Positions 1-10,900 of a stretch of 64,000 bases of DNA are shown here, piece by piece. The DNA is from Haberlea rhodopensis (Eukaryota > Streptophyta > Magnoliopsida > Lamiales > Gesneriaceae), in contig CAJQUN010000035.1 in the NCBI GenBank assembly GCA_907163345.1, forward strand, positions 3,593,973 to 3,657,972, written 5' to 3'. Below the pieces are notes generated by a model, which was not told where the DNA came from, did not search any database, and worked only from the letters and a program-made list of their open reading frames with translations. The position numbers and the translations under genes are program-made. Position 1 is the stretch's first letter. The number at the start of each line of letters is the position of its first letter.

Positions 1-149
1 CCCACGGTCTTACCCTTTGAGTTATCTCCGAAGATGATCTTGGGTCCAGTGCATTCTGTGACTTCAGACAGCAGCTTGATGTTTCCAGTCATGTGACGAG
101 AGCACCCGCTGTCCAAGTACCAATCTGATGCGAGATTCTTCTGTACCTG
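1..149 (-). CDS. copia pol, start of aspartic protease (partial)
   Basis: Reading the minus strand from 149, the frame gives a protease segment containing WYLDSGCSRHMTGN, the copia protease active-site signature (D-S-G). It is open to the window edge. It lies in a different frame from gag. The remainder (integrase, reverse transcriptase, RNase H) would lie before position 1. Confidence 0.75.
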
Positions 150-181
150 TCATCACACATATTTATTGTTGGTACCCAATC

Positions 182-2134
182 CTATTTGGGTCCAGAACGG
201 ATTAGCCCTTTGGGAACCCACACCTGTATCAGCTTTAGTGGCTTGTGTGTGTAGGGTGTGCTATGTGCTGGTCTGTCTCGATGTTGTGTGTGATAATGTG
301 TGCGCTGTGAAAACCTTTGATTTTCATAAGGTAGTCTATATCTTCGTTGAATCGGTTTTGAGTTATAGTAATTGTATTGTCTTCCTTGCCTTAGATTTTG
401 CACTTTTGGATTTGGTCTCACAGACACAAATCTTGCTGGTGCCTTATCGTTGGCTTGGTTGACATAACCAATCCCTTTTCTCAAATTTTGATTCACGTAA
501 GAGACTCCTGTTTGAATCTTAGGTGCTTCAGTTTCATATACTGTGCTGGATTTAACAAATGTCATTAGTTTGACTTGATTCTTTACCAGCAACAGCTCAG
601 ACTCATCTTTGGTGCATTCTTTGGTGTCAAAGCCTATGCCGGTGAAATCACCGACATTTCTTTGAGCTTCTTGTAATTCTTCCAAGGATGTTCTGGATTT
701 TGTCCATGTTTTGAATATATGTGAGAGCTTAGCATTTTGTGTGCTAATTCTCTTATTTTCTTCATGGAGCTGATCATAAGAGATTTTCAGCTTATTCAGC
801 TCGTTCTGGAGATTTTTGCACTCACCCTGCTCAGAGCAGCTTGGTTTGTTGTGCTCATCCATTTGAGTACTGATTTTGGCTTTATTCTTCTCAAATGATT
901 CAGCTAAGATCCTATAATCATTTGCCATGTCTTGCAGTGCGGACATGAGCTCTTCTCGTGTAAAATCATTTGATTCAAATTCGAATACCTCATCTGTCTG
1001 ACTCATTTCTTCATCTGCCATCAGACATTGAACCTCTTCTTCGCTTTCGCTGGAAGAATATTCAGAGCTGTCTGAATCGGAATCAGTCTGAGCCCATTTG
1101 CTGTTTCCTTCCTCAGCAACTAAGACTTTTTGGGATTTTCCATGATTCTTGCGGTCTTGGTGGTGCTTCTTCTTTCTATCATCTCGATGCTTCTCTTTCC
1201 TTTCTTCTTTCTTCGGTCTGGTGCAGTCTGCAATAAAGTGTCCGGTCTTACCACAATTGTAGCAAGCCTGATCGTTAACAGTATCATCTTTTCTTGATTT
1301 ATAATGATGAGAGGGTTTGAAGTTCCTCTTATTTTTAGACATAAATTTACCGAATTTCTTTATAAATAATGACATAGCATCGTTACTCATCTGTTCAGCA
1401 GATCGGTCTGATGTTGAAGCGATCTGGTCTGGGATGGCTGCCAGGGCCTTGTTCGGTTGAGAGATGAATGGCTCTGCTTCACCTCTGCTTATTAGTTCAA
1501 ACTCATAGGCCTTGAGATCTGCAAACAGATCATGAAGTTCAACCTTGTTAAGGTCTTTTGATTCCCTCATGGCAATGGTCTTTACATCCCATTCCTTTGG
1601 CAGAGCTCTCATTACTTTCAGAGCGATCTCTCTGTTAGAATATTCCTTCCCCAGACCATTCAGTTCATTTATGATGCTGGTGACTCTTTCATCAAACTCA
1701 TTTAGAGTTTCACCACTTTTCATCTTTATGCTCTCAAATCTTTGAAGAGCCACAGTTAACTTGTTTTCTTTGGTCTGGTCGTTGCCTTCACATAGCTGTG
1801 CTATCTTCTCCCAAATTTCTTTGGCAGTAGAGCACATTTTGATTTTGCTGAACATGTTCTTGTCCAAAGTTTTGAACAAGATGTCTTTGGCCACATTGTC
1901 GAGGTTTGCTTTCTTTCTATCCTCATTCGTCCAGAGGGATCTGTCTTTTTCTACCATTTGTGGTTCTCCACTGGTAGTGGCGACTGCTGTATTTATTTTT
2001 AGGATCTTCATTGGTCCATCGGTGATGACGAACCACATGTCGTCATCCTGAGCTGCCAGGTGAGCTTGCATTCTGATTCTCCAGTCATCATAATCTTCTT
2101 TTGAGAACATGGGGATTTTGTTGAATGATGCCAT
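182..2134 (-). CDS. copia gag protein with CCHC zinc knuckle
   Basis: About 650 residues. I start at the methionine of MASFNKIP (2134); the open frame runs 16 codons further, into the primer site, which is unlikely to be translated. The N-terminal third resembles the UBN2/DUF4219 gag-polypeptide family of copia elements. A zinc knuckle CYNCGKTGHFIADC follows about 290 residues in, with a Lys/Arg-rich stretch, an acidic Ser-rich stretch and a predicted coiled coil. The protein would form the RNA-packaging particle. The frame ends with a TAG at 182-184, after a VWVPKG motif, and pol resumes in another frame about 30 bases later. Whether this is a programmed break or decay cannot be decided from one copy. 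The frame is otherwise intact. Confidence 0.85.
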   Translation of the reverse strand: MASFNKIPMFSKEDYDDWRIRMQAHLAAQDDDMWFVITDGPMKILKINTAVATTSGEPQMVEKDRSLWTNEDRKKANLDNVAKDILFKTLDKNMFSKIKMCSTAKEIWEKIAQLCEGNDQTKENKLTVALQRFESIKMKSGETLNEFDERVTSIINELNGLGKEYSNREIALKVMRALPKEWDVKTIAMRESKDLNKVELHDLFADLKAYEFELISRGEAEPFISQPNKALAAIPDQIASTSDRSAEQMSNDAMSLFIKKFGKFMSKNKRNFKPSHHYKSRKDDTVNDQACYNCGKTGHFIADCTRPKKEERKEKHRDDRKKKHHQDRKNHGKSQKVLVAEEGNSKWAQTDSDSDSSEYSSSESEEEVQCLMADEEMSQTDEVFEFESNDFTREELMSALQDMANDYRILAESFEKNKAKISTQMDEHNKPSCSEQGECKNLQNELNKLKISYDQLHEENKRISTQNAKLSHIFKTWTKSRTSLEELQEAQRNVGDFTGIGFDTKECTKDESELLLVKNQVKLMTFVKSSTVYETEAPKIQTGVSYVNQNLRKGIGYVNQANDKAPARFVSVRPNPKVQNLRQGRQYNYYNSKPIQRRYRLPYENQRFSQRTHYHTQHRDRPAHSTPYTHKPLKLIQVWVPKGLIRSGPK

Positions 2135-2169
2135 CAGCTTAATATTCTTTGTGCTGATTAAGATGACCT

Positions 2170-2181
2170 GCTCTGATACCA
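2170..2181 (-). promoter_or_regulatory. Primer-binding site, initiator-Met tRNA
   Basis: The minus strand reads TGGTATCAGAGC, the standard complement of the 3' end of plant initiator methionine tRNA. It lies two bases from the LTR end, where reverse transcription of the element would be primed. Confidence 0.9.
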
Positions 2182-2183
2182 CT

Positions 2184-3348
2184 TGTTAGGATCGGTCCGG
2201 AGTGTTTAGAGGGGGGGGTGAATGAACACTCCTTACAAAATTTATCCCTTGTGATTTCTTTGTGATTAGTGAAAGAAATATGTTACTTAATCAACTCTTT
2301 GAACAGAACAGACCACTAATAAGTAAGTGCGGAAACGGTCTGCTCTTGTGTAAGTAAGAACAGCTCGATGGCTAAGTGCAGAAAGATAAGACACAAGATA
2401 TGTTTCTGGAAGTTCGAAGGTGGTGTAATCCTTCTACGTCTCCCCTTCTTCCAATTAAGGAAGGTTTATACTAGAAGACTTTGATTTATACAATCCTGTT
2501 GTACAAACCCGATTCAGGCTGGATTTACCTCACTACCAGTCTGAAACTCCTAGTCACTCAACCTGCTCAGACACACTCTGTCTGACAGTTACAATATGTT
2601 GCTCACTTCTATTTTTCAATACACAATGCGCACAGTGATCCTTCAATGATCAAATGTTACAAAGTAATTGCGCTTAAATAAATAACTTCAGCTCGAAAGC
2701 TTCTGAACTTTGTAAGCGTGTGCTGTTTTGCTTTCTTGTATATTTTTCAATTGATCAGCGTGAGTTGTAGAGTCAAGAGTCTCTTGCATCTGTTTGTTGC
2801 ATCCTTTTATAGTTGAAGGTGGCAACGGCATTGTTTCCCTTAATGTGCAGCTATGACTCTTTTTAAACTCTGAGAAAGCTACAGTCTTCTTCTTCAGGAT
2901 ACTTGCCGTTCTGGTATATGCTTTCGGCGACTGTCAGGTAAGCTCTTCTTTGTCTTCTTACCTATTATGGCAATCTTCAGTCTTTGGTCCTTTGTAGCAT
3001 TAATTGCAGCATTAAATGCTGCAATAAATATCCGTTGATGATTCGGACTGAGAAGCCATCCTTTATGTATCCTTGACTGCTCTGATCTGATAAAGGTTGA
3101 GATCGATCTGAAGCATCGATCTATTCAGTCTGGAATCCATCGATCCGGTCTGATATGCAATATTCTTTATCAGTTTGCTCTGATATGTCCGATCGATCTG
3201 GTATGCCTAATTTCCATCGATCCGGTCTGAAATGCTTTGCCATCTTGCTCTGTTGAGTCCGATCGATCTGGTCAATCTGATTTCTATCGATCCGGTCTGA
3301 ACTGTTTTGTCATCTTTAAAATCTCATCGATAAGGTCCGGAACTAACA
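2184..3348 (-). repeat. 5' LTR of the copia element
   Basis: A 1165-bp LTR bounded by TGTTAGGATC at the gag side and GAACTAACA at the far side (plus-strand reading). The primer-binding site sits two bases inside. A run of eight G lies at about 2211-2218. The far third carries imperfect tandem units around CGATCCGGTCTGA. The outer edge is placed by the inverted termini only, since no second LTR is available for comparison. Confidence 0.75.
3137..3310 (-). repeat. Imperfect tandem units inside the copia LTR
   Basis: The words ATCGATCCGGTCTGA and CCGATCGATCTGGT alternate; units begin near 3137, 3214 and 3284, giving periods of about 77 and 70 bp. A weaker earlier unit may start near 3090. Tandem blocks in the U3 part of copia LTRs often act as transcription enhancers; that role here is inference. 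Confidence 0.6.
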
Positions 3349-3643
3349 TAAACTAAAATGTTTCAAACAATTGTTAAAAAGTGAAATTTGGACAAAACTA
3401 TAAAGGATCAGCATGATTTTCCATTTATTGGTGTTATATTATAACTGATAACTGCGAAAATATAGTATACAGTATCCATCAACAAATTATATACACAAAA
3501 AATGAGTCGAACAAATTTCCGAACTTTTCATGTATTATAGATAATATTTTTCATATATTATAGATAATATTACTTGAAGTGATTACGATTTTAGTACAAC
3601 ATAAGCGAACTCCACCTTCGAAATAATATAACATTCACATGAT
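3349..3643. other. Intergenic, AT-rich
   Basis: Between the copia LTR and the SOUL exon. It includes a short direct repeat of TATTATAGATAATATT near 3532-3570. No gene is seen. Confidence 0.5.
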
Positions 3644-4038
3644 TCAGTCGAACCACAAAAGAACTTCGTTGGCACGATCTTTGTACTCAAAGGGCGAATT
3701 ATAGCCCGCGAGGGTGAAGTTCTCGACCGAAGAAGCCGCTCTTGCATAAGGGGTGCCTTGAAGGGTTTTCCTTAAGGCAGCAACCTCTGTGGGAATATTG
3801 TCATTTTTAATGAAGCCACCAAATCTTCTAACAGCGGCATATCTGTGTTGAGGTATCATCACTGTCTTTATTTGGTCCGAGTCTGGTGTGGGTATGTTGT
3901 CTTGGTATTTGCTAGGCACATAAGCGAATACTGTGTAGGCCGTGCCACTAGCATTCTTTTGAACATCGACTAGTATCGGAGACGTCAGGTTGAGATTGAT
4001 TTCTTCATGGTTGCCACCGAGAAAGTAATTGAAAGAAG
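3644..4038 (-). CDS. SOUL heme-binding protein, terminal exon only
   Basis: About 131 codons from a splice acceptor (pyrimidine tract then TTAG, 4042-4039) to a stop at 3644. Motifs match the C-terminal half of plant SOUL/HBP proteins: FNYFLGGN, AYVPSKYQ, AVRRFGGF, EVAALRKTL, AGYNSPFEY and NEVLLWFD at the end. SOUL proteins bind heme or tetrapyrroles in cytosol or plastid. The exon is open without frameshift. The N-terminal half (about 80-100 residues in the family) should lie at higher coordinates, but I see nothing like it up to the BET1-like gene at 7.9 kb. This may be an orphan exon left by rearrangement, or the 5' exons may be highly diverged. Confidence 0.75.
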
Positions 4039-5082
4039 CTAAGAAGGGAAGAAAAAAAATATCGAGTTAAATACATATACGATAAAACTTGTGGTAAAAA
4101 GCGGACAACCCCCAAACATTTATACTCTTTAGCACTTTACCTCCTAACCATTTAAAATATGCACTTAACCCCCTGAACAATTTTGAGTAGTGCACTTAAG
4201 CCCCTAAACAATATTTAGGAACAATTTTCCCTAATATTCTGGCTGCAAATTCCCTCACGTGCGTCTTACATGCCACGGTCGATGGAATGTATGTTTTTAT
4301 TTATATACATATTATACATGAACTATATTACAAATACTAAAATTTACATTTTTAAATTCTAAAATCATGTAAAATCAACAAAAATATTCTTACCAAATTC
4401 AAGAAGCATATAAATAAATGAATGTAAATGGAATCATCATAGTATCACTCATACTAAAACCAAATATATATTACTTTAATTAATATAAAATTTAACAAAC
4501 ACGCCCAAATAAAAGATAACACAAAAATTGTTCTTATCAAATTCAAAAATAATATATATAAATGCATGCCACTGATATCATCATGGTATCACTCATACTA
4601 ACAACGAAGGTATATTACTTCAATTAACATAAAGTTTAACTAAAATGTCTAAATTTCATTTTAGCCAAAAACCTTTTAAATGTATAATTAGCATCCAAAA
4701 GTGTAATTTCTGTGTCGGACACGCCCATCGATAATGTTCGATACGGGTGTTCGATTTTGAGGGGAATGTACGACACGGGTGTCCGATTTTATTTTTTTAA
4801 TAAAATTAAGGACACGCCACGTGGCGTGTCTGACACGTGTCCGAGAAGTGTCGGCGTTCGAGAAGTGTCCGACACTGCACATAGTGATTTTTAGGAGTGT
4901 CTGTGCATCATAGGTTGTATCTTAAGTAGAGCTGTCACGTCAGCTCCTTGTTGATCGCATAAAATTTGCCGATACCTTTCGGCGATTTTTTTCGATTAAC
5001 GTACTCGATCCGTAATAGCAAATTCTATCCTTGTATGTTAAGATCACATATTTGCATGTCTTTTTAAATATCTTATAATATA
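4039..5082. other. Intergenic repeat-like DNA
   Basis: Positions 4090-4230 hold three to four imperfect copies of a word like TAACCCCCTAAACAATTT. Positions 4700-4890 hold a family of CGTGTCCGACAC-like words in both orientations, typical of old plant repeats. The rest is AT-rich. No coding region is supported. Confidence 0.5.
4811..4830. repeat. Perfect 20-bp palindrome with a G-box core
   Basis: GACACGCCACGTGGCGTGTC is its own reverse complement, with CACGTG at the centre. It sits inside the GTGTCCGACAC-type repeat cluster, so it more likely reflects repeat structure than a promoter; no gene start is near. Confidence 0.6.
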
Positions 5083-5117
5083 CTAGTTAATTTGGCACCA
5101 CGCAAGGCGTGGTGCCA
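5083..5117 (-). mobile_element. Helitron-type 3' terminus
   Basis: On the minus strand an 11-bp perfect stem (TGGCACCACGC with GCGTGGTGCCA, loop of three, 5117-5093) is followed by AATTAA and then CTAG, with T as the next base. A GC-rich hairpin about 10 bases before CTRR, followed by T, is the canonical Helitron 3' end. The element would extend to higher coordinates. I could not identify its 5' TC end, so only the terminus is annotated. Confidence 0.55.
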
Positions 5118-5718
5118 GTGAGCTTATAATCTGGTATATTTGTCCAATAAAGCGTCGACACAAGTTCAACAGACAGTTCTATAGAATAAAAAGATAGTTC
5201 ATAAGCATTGAACATACAAAATCGTACGTGTATAAAATCAAATAGGTTGGAGTAAACAAAAGTCTTCCCCAACAACACACCATAGCAAGAGTTGTCATAT
5301 GATATCCTTGTAGGGCCCAATAGACTCTCTAAACAAAAGTCATCTACGAAACAGTAGTAGATGACATCAGATATCACAATAAAAGTAAATCTCAATGAAC
5401 TCCAAAAAAACAATCAAAAGTTGTTCGCAAGAGTTTTCAAAATGACGATGGTTCATTTCATAATGCAGATATGTGTTCGGTTTCTCATAGCAGTAGCGAT
5501 AATCTCATAAGAGGAATTATAGTTTATATTCATTGTTGTAGTTGCATTGTTATTTTAGGATATTGCTCTTATATTACTTGTTATGACCTCATGATTAATT
5601 AATCATCTTACTTTTATAATTATTTATATACTTTCTGACAAAATGAATGTAAATGTGACATCCCAAATTATTATCAAACAAGTAATATATAATTATCATA
5701 ATTTAATATTTTCTAATT
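5118..5718. other. AT-rich DNA, possible Helitron interior
   Basis: If the terminus at 5083 is real, this is its interior. A 108-codon minus-strand frame at 5413-5087 resembles nothing I know and I do not call it. No other feature is visible. Confidence 0.3.
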
Positions 5719-6301
5719 TTGTTGATATAATCTCCTTGTACAATAAGGGAAATTTTGATGCCAAACATCATAACAAAGGTAACCGAGAACAATCACATAT
5801 TAACAACTGGTCGTAGGTAAGCCAAAACTCAAAATGTATACAAACAAGCAAAACTGACGACCTGTAATCTACAAAAAATTCATTATGTCGAATATTTTAT
5901 AAAAAATTATTATTAAAGTTTGCCACAACGAAAACGTATTTTTAACTCTTTTTTTTTTTTAAATAAGTTCACATAAAAAAGTATTATTAAAGTTTGTCAC
6001 GACAAAAATCTATTTTAAACTATCTATTTTTTTTTAGTTCATACTTGACAAAATCAACAAGGCTTTTTCTAAATAAATAAAAAAAAAACATTTTAAATTT
6101 TAAAAATTGAGATAAGAGGGATGCACTATTGGGTCAAGGGTTTTGATATAATCTCTTTATACATTAAGGGAATATTTGAACAAAGGTAATACCATATATC
6201 AACAATAGATTGTAGGTAAGCAAAAAATCAAAATGTACATAAACAAGCAAAATCGACGACCTGCAATCTATCAGAAATTTATCATGCCGAATATTTTAAA
6301 A
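5719..6301. repeat. Two degenerate direct repeats of about 180 bp
   Basis: 5719-5907 and 6140-6301 share the order TTGATATAATCTC, AATAAGGGAA, ACAAAGGTAA, GTAGGTAAGC, CAAACAAGCAAAA, CGACGACCTG, AATCTA and CGAATATTTTA, at roughly 75 percent identity by eye. Between them AAGTTTGYCACRACRAAAA also occurs twice. This looks like an old tandem or nested repeat; I cannot assign a class. Confidence 0.55.
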
Positions 6302-6970
6302 AAATACAAAAATAAATAAAAAACTAAAAGAAAAAGGAAATAAAATAATTTTTAAAAATAAAAAAGCGACGGCCGAATATCACAGGAACAATAACCTATT
6401 GAACAAAAATAATAAATAACAAAAAAAGGGAAAAAAGGGAAGGGCAATAACTTATTGAACAAATTATAAATAACAAAAAAAAAAAGAAAATAACAAAAAA
6501 AAAGAAAAAAAAGGGCAAAAAGGGAAGAGGTTTTTAGTAATTTTATTAGATGTTTGTGTGGTAATTTTTTTCTAAACAAATCTTGAAAAATAAGTCACCG
6601 TGATCTTATAAGATCTTCTAAAAGTAACAACATAGTATCAGCTTATTTTTTAAAATTATATATCTTACATGATCTGATTTAAGTTAAACTTGACCTCATG
6701 CACTCATGATTAATTAGATCAGAGCTACATAATCATCCCATTTTACAAATGATTTGACTTTCAATACGTGGATATGGTGATTTTTACATCTGTGCACCAA
6801 AACATAGGTTTTGTCTATATAAATTTGACAAAATATATCGATTTCTCTAGGAAAAGGCTCAGCACTATGTAGGTGGTGGGGGTGGCAGGTGGGTGGCGGA
6901 CTGGCGGGTGGCTGGGCTATCACCCCATACCTCACATAAATAACTTTATAAAATTTTTTATAGTTTTTTT
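6302..6970. other. Intergenic, A-rich then a G-rich block
   Basis: 6300-6540 is strongly A-rich. At 6869-6925 the plus strand carries many GGTGG and GGCGGG words and could form a G-quadruplex. I see no gene. Confidence 0.4.
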
Positions 6971-7341
6971 TAGGGGTGACAAATCGAGCCAGTTCGCGAG
7001 TTCTTCAAGCATATTTGAAAAATATTTGATTCGTATTCAAGAAACTGTCGAATTTGAGCCGAACTCGAGCATGCTCGAACTATTTTCGAGCCGAACTCGA
7101 ACCCAAATTATTTTGTTCGATAGTTTGCGAGCCGCTCGTGAGCTTTAATATTTTATTAATGTATATAATTTGATATAAAATAAATATGAGCGTTTCGAGT
7201 ATTTATTTTCGGACAATAGTTCGAATAGCTCACGAGCATGTTCGAACTTTTCGAGCTGAACTCGAGCCAAAAAATTTAAACTAATCGAACTTCGAATCGA
7301 GCTCGAGCTTGAATATACATATTTCGAGCCGAATTCAAGCT
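6971..7341. mobile_element. hAT-like non-autonomous element, 3' end missing
   Basis: It starts TAGGGGTGACAAATCGAG and is full of TTCGAGCCGAACTCGA-type words. It parallels the element at 32071-32493, which has both inverted ends, including the shared inner word GCTTTAATATTTTATTAAT. Here the right end is replaced by the 3' flank of the BET1-like gene. The left end TAGGGGTG fits the TIR of common plant hAT-type elements. Its right half was later included in the tandem duplication at 7131-7954. Confidence 0.5.
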
Positions 7342-7954
7342 TTAAAATTTCCTTCCTATATATGCATGTTAGTGAACATCTTTATACAAGCTCCTATGCC
7401 ATGACTTCAATTCTGAAGCTGATAATAGCATTACAGTCGTACAAGTTTCCATAGCATACTCCTTACCAAACACAAATCCGACACTTATCGAGTAAGATAG
7501 TATATGACAAGGAAAATAACCACAAAAGATACCACGAGTGTAAACGCCGCTCGTGAGCTTTAATATTTTATTAATGTATATAATTTGATATAAAACAAAT
7601 ATGAGCGTTTCGAGTATTTATTTTCGGACAATAGTTCGAATAGCTTACGAGCATGTTCGAACTTTTCGAGCTGAACTCGAGCCAAAAAATTTAAACTAAT
7701 CGAACTTCGAATCGAGCTCGAATATACATATTTTGAGCCGAATTCAAGCTTTAAAATTTCCTTCCTATATATGCATGTTAGTGAACATCTTTATACAAGC
7801 TCCTATGCCATGACTTCAATTCTGAAGCTGATAATAGCATTACAGTCGTACAAGTTTCCATAGCATACTCCTTACCAAACACAAATCCGACACTTATCGA
7901 GTAAGATAGTATATGACAAGGAAAATAACCACAAAAGATACCACGAGTGTAAAC
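7131..7954. repeat. 415-bp tandem duplication at the BET1-like 3' end
   Basis: Copy A is 7131-7545 and copy B 7546-7954. Both begin GCCGCTCGTGAGC and end ACGAGTGTAAAC and are nearly identical by eye, apart from a 6-bp deletion in copy B near 7720 and a few substitutions. Each copy contains the right half of the hAT-like element, the 3' flank of the SNARE gene and about 60 bases of its last exon. The inner junction ...TAAAC/GCCGC... has no obvious microhomology. Confidence 0.92.
7485..7545 (-). pseudogene. Duplicated tail of the BET1-like last exon
   Basis: Copy A of the tandem duplication repeats the final 19 codons or so of the SNARE gene, including its TAA (7487-7485). It has no splice acceptor and no upstream half-exon, so it cannot be spliced into the gene. 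It is a marker of how the duplication breakpoint fell inside the exon. Confidence 0.85.
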
Positions 7955-10900
7955 ATACTCCGGCTCGATTTGGTCTCGAATACCTGAAGTTCGATAAGAA
8001 ATTCAAAGGCGACGCATCAAACTCGAATCCAAAGGGGGAAAATGACATAAAAAATAATGTCGAGTTAATTACCATCTTAAACTTATCCATTGTTCCGGAT
8101 AGAACTCCTCTTGATGCGTCCATGTCATTTCCCTGAAGCTCAAAAGTTAGAATCAAGAACAAAAAAACAACGTTATATTATCAATTGGATTCAAGATGTG
8201 GGAACCGTTTCAGCTACACACCATCCTGTCCAGAATTCGGTTATGAGTGTCGGCTTCCTCATGTATGTCACCTGACAACTATTTACGTAACATTTCGTTA
8301 ATATGTCGAAAATAAGCTAGCGTTGAAAATTCTATAATCAACCAAGCAATACAACTAGTGAATATTAAAAAATATTAAACGACATCATGAGTCGTGACAC
8401 ATACTCAATTATGACCAAAAAAAATTGAAACACAGAAGAATGTAGATTTCCACAAACTAAGCATTTCATACCTAGTTAGACCTTGCCATAAAAAGCAACT
8501 CTTGTAATACTCCGGTGGCCCCAAATCTACCTATTGGAAAATGATTCCTTTTGTTTTATAATTTTCTAGATGATAGGATCATCATGTGAAGAATGAAAGA
8601 AAATGTACAATCAGGTGGAGATGACCGGTGGAAGCCTTTAAAGTCTGTAACACATAAGGCAACAAATTGCAATATACTTTCTTTATGCTCCATAATCCAA
8701 GAATTATTCACTTGGATGCAATAACAAGTTTGTGGAAGTGTATTTGCTCATCATGCTGTAGAGAAAAAATCTTAAGAACAAAAGAACATAATTACTGTAT
8801 TAGTGCTAATTAAACTTCCATGCCAGAGTATATAGCCAACACCTCTCATAACCTATCATAGCTTCATATCACTAGAATGAATTCGTCTTCCAAGTGATTC
8901 TTTTCCACGATCTAAGATTGACACAGGACTTGACATGCGAAAGTTCAAATGAAGCAACAATTATCTATAAATTAACATAGTAACTCACTCTTTTCAGAAT
9001 AGCAACTCGATCTTGCAGTCCATCAATTGCTCTGTCATTCTCTTGCTCATCAATTTCATGAGAGGAGTAAGATGATGACGCCCTTATACCTCCCTCCTCA
9101 ATCCCATCGAAAAGAGTAGCTCTAGTGTCACGATTCCTGTCCAAGATCGTTTTTATTACAGATTTAAGAATATGGATATTAGCAAGCAGAAGCACTATAA
9201 AAACTGGCAACAGGAAAAGTAGATTCTAGTGGCAAACATAAAAAATATTGACATGGATAAACAATATATTAGAAACTAATGATCGTCTTATTGAATAGAT
9301 TAACAGTAACAAATTCTCAACTAATTGAGGATTAAGCATTAGTTAACTGAACAGCACACATTATCCTAATCCCGACCTCATTCACCAGTGAAGAGAAAAC
9401 AAAGAAAGAAACCTTATTCAATAACATAGCAGAACAGAAATGGAATCAAGGCTCTATATACCCACCGTGTCAACCATCGACATTAAATTATAAGTCAACG
9501 ACATGATCAAAAGAAAATGCAAAATTGTTTTTGTCTTCATATATAAGGTGTACTCAATCTAGACTTTTATTGATTTTTAATGACTTTTTTTAAATGATAG
9601 ACTTTTTTGGAGTTCAAAGAATTCTATTGATTTTTATAAAATTCCATGGAGTTATAAAAAAAATTGTATAGAGTCTCGTAAACTTTTCAATAGATTTCTA
9701 TGGACTTTATCGACTTTTAATGACTTTTTAAAATAAAGACTTTTATGAAATTGATAGATTTCTAATAACTTTTATAGAATTACACGGAATTATAAAAAGA
9801 ATTTTATAGACTCTTTAGATTTTATAACTTATAATTGATTTCTTTGAACTAACAATTGAACATAAATAACTTCTTCAACTTATAATGTTTTTTTTACTAT
9901 TAATGTAAACAAATTTTACTTATTTAACAACCAAAAATGTGAAAAATCGCTATTCAATTCTTTTGCATGGCAAAGATTGAACTTTTTTGCATCTTCAAGA
10001 TGACGACCTTGAGGATTCAGTCAATGTTGCTGTATAATTGTAATCTACAATTTTGTGTAATAAAATAAAAGTTTCATATTAAATAAAATTTTATAAACTT
10101 AAAATATTTTTTGATGATATTTGACTACTATAAAAATTTCTTAAAACATACTTTTTAAATTAAACATGATAATTTATATCGTTATAAATACACTTTGTTT
10201 CAGAAAAAAAATTATTATAATTGTTTATAGATACAGACCCATACAATTGTTTTAAAAATCTATCATCTAATATAAAATTGAGCACTTAACTTGCTATTTT
10301 ATCAAAATACTTGTGCAAATATTAGTATTATATTGGATAAACAAATTATATGTGAAAAAACAATAATTGAATATTCTTTCGGTATTCATCACAATTCAAC
10401 GTTTCTGTTACATCTTCTATTCAGTACACATAGATATACAGAAACATAGCTTCACATTATGAATTAAAGAAAGGGTACATGCAGAAAACATGTGAGGAAA
10501 AGGCAATTGGGAGGTGACCGTGTCGGAAATGAAAATAAACTTATAGAGAGATTATGGTAATTAGTAATTAAAAGTTATTCTAAATCTTTACTAGGAGTGG
10601 TGGAGGATTTTTAACTTTTTTGTGATGTACACGGGGCATCAAAGTTTGTACTTAAAGATTTCAACATAACTCATAAAAAGTCTATGAGATTTTGGATACC
10701 TAGTGACTTTTATAAAGTTTTAAAAAGTCAAGTTTGAATATCATATTACTTTTAAAAACTCAACGAAAGTCTGTTTTGAATTACACTAGACTTTTATGGA
10801 GTATATAAAAGTCTTGATTGAATATCTCTAGACTTTTAAACTTTATAAAAGACATTAAAAATCAATAAAAGTCTATAACCAATACACACCCTTAAACATT

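Larger units (their letters stand above)
1..3348 (-). mobile_element. Ty1/copia retrotransposon, 5' part, cut by window edge
   Basis: On the minus strand the order is LTR (3348-2184), initiator-Met tRNA primer site (2181-2170), gag (2134-182) and the start of pol with the aspartic protease motif (149-1). The rest of pol and the 3' LTR lie outside the window. The LTR ends are a perfect short inverted repeat, TGTTAG and CTAACA. Protease directly following gag in pol is the Ty1/copia or Ty3/gypsy arrangement; the UBN2-type gag and the DSGCSRHMTG protease signature point to copia. Without the second LTR its age cannot be judged. Confidence 0.9.

Noticed and set aside
5093..5117. Rho-independent terminator
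   Set aside because: The hairpin looks like one, but this is plant nuclear DNA and there is no following T run; the CTAG context fits a Helitron end.
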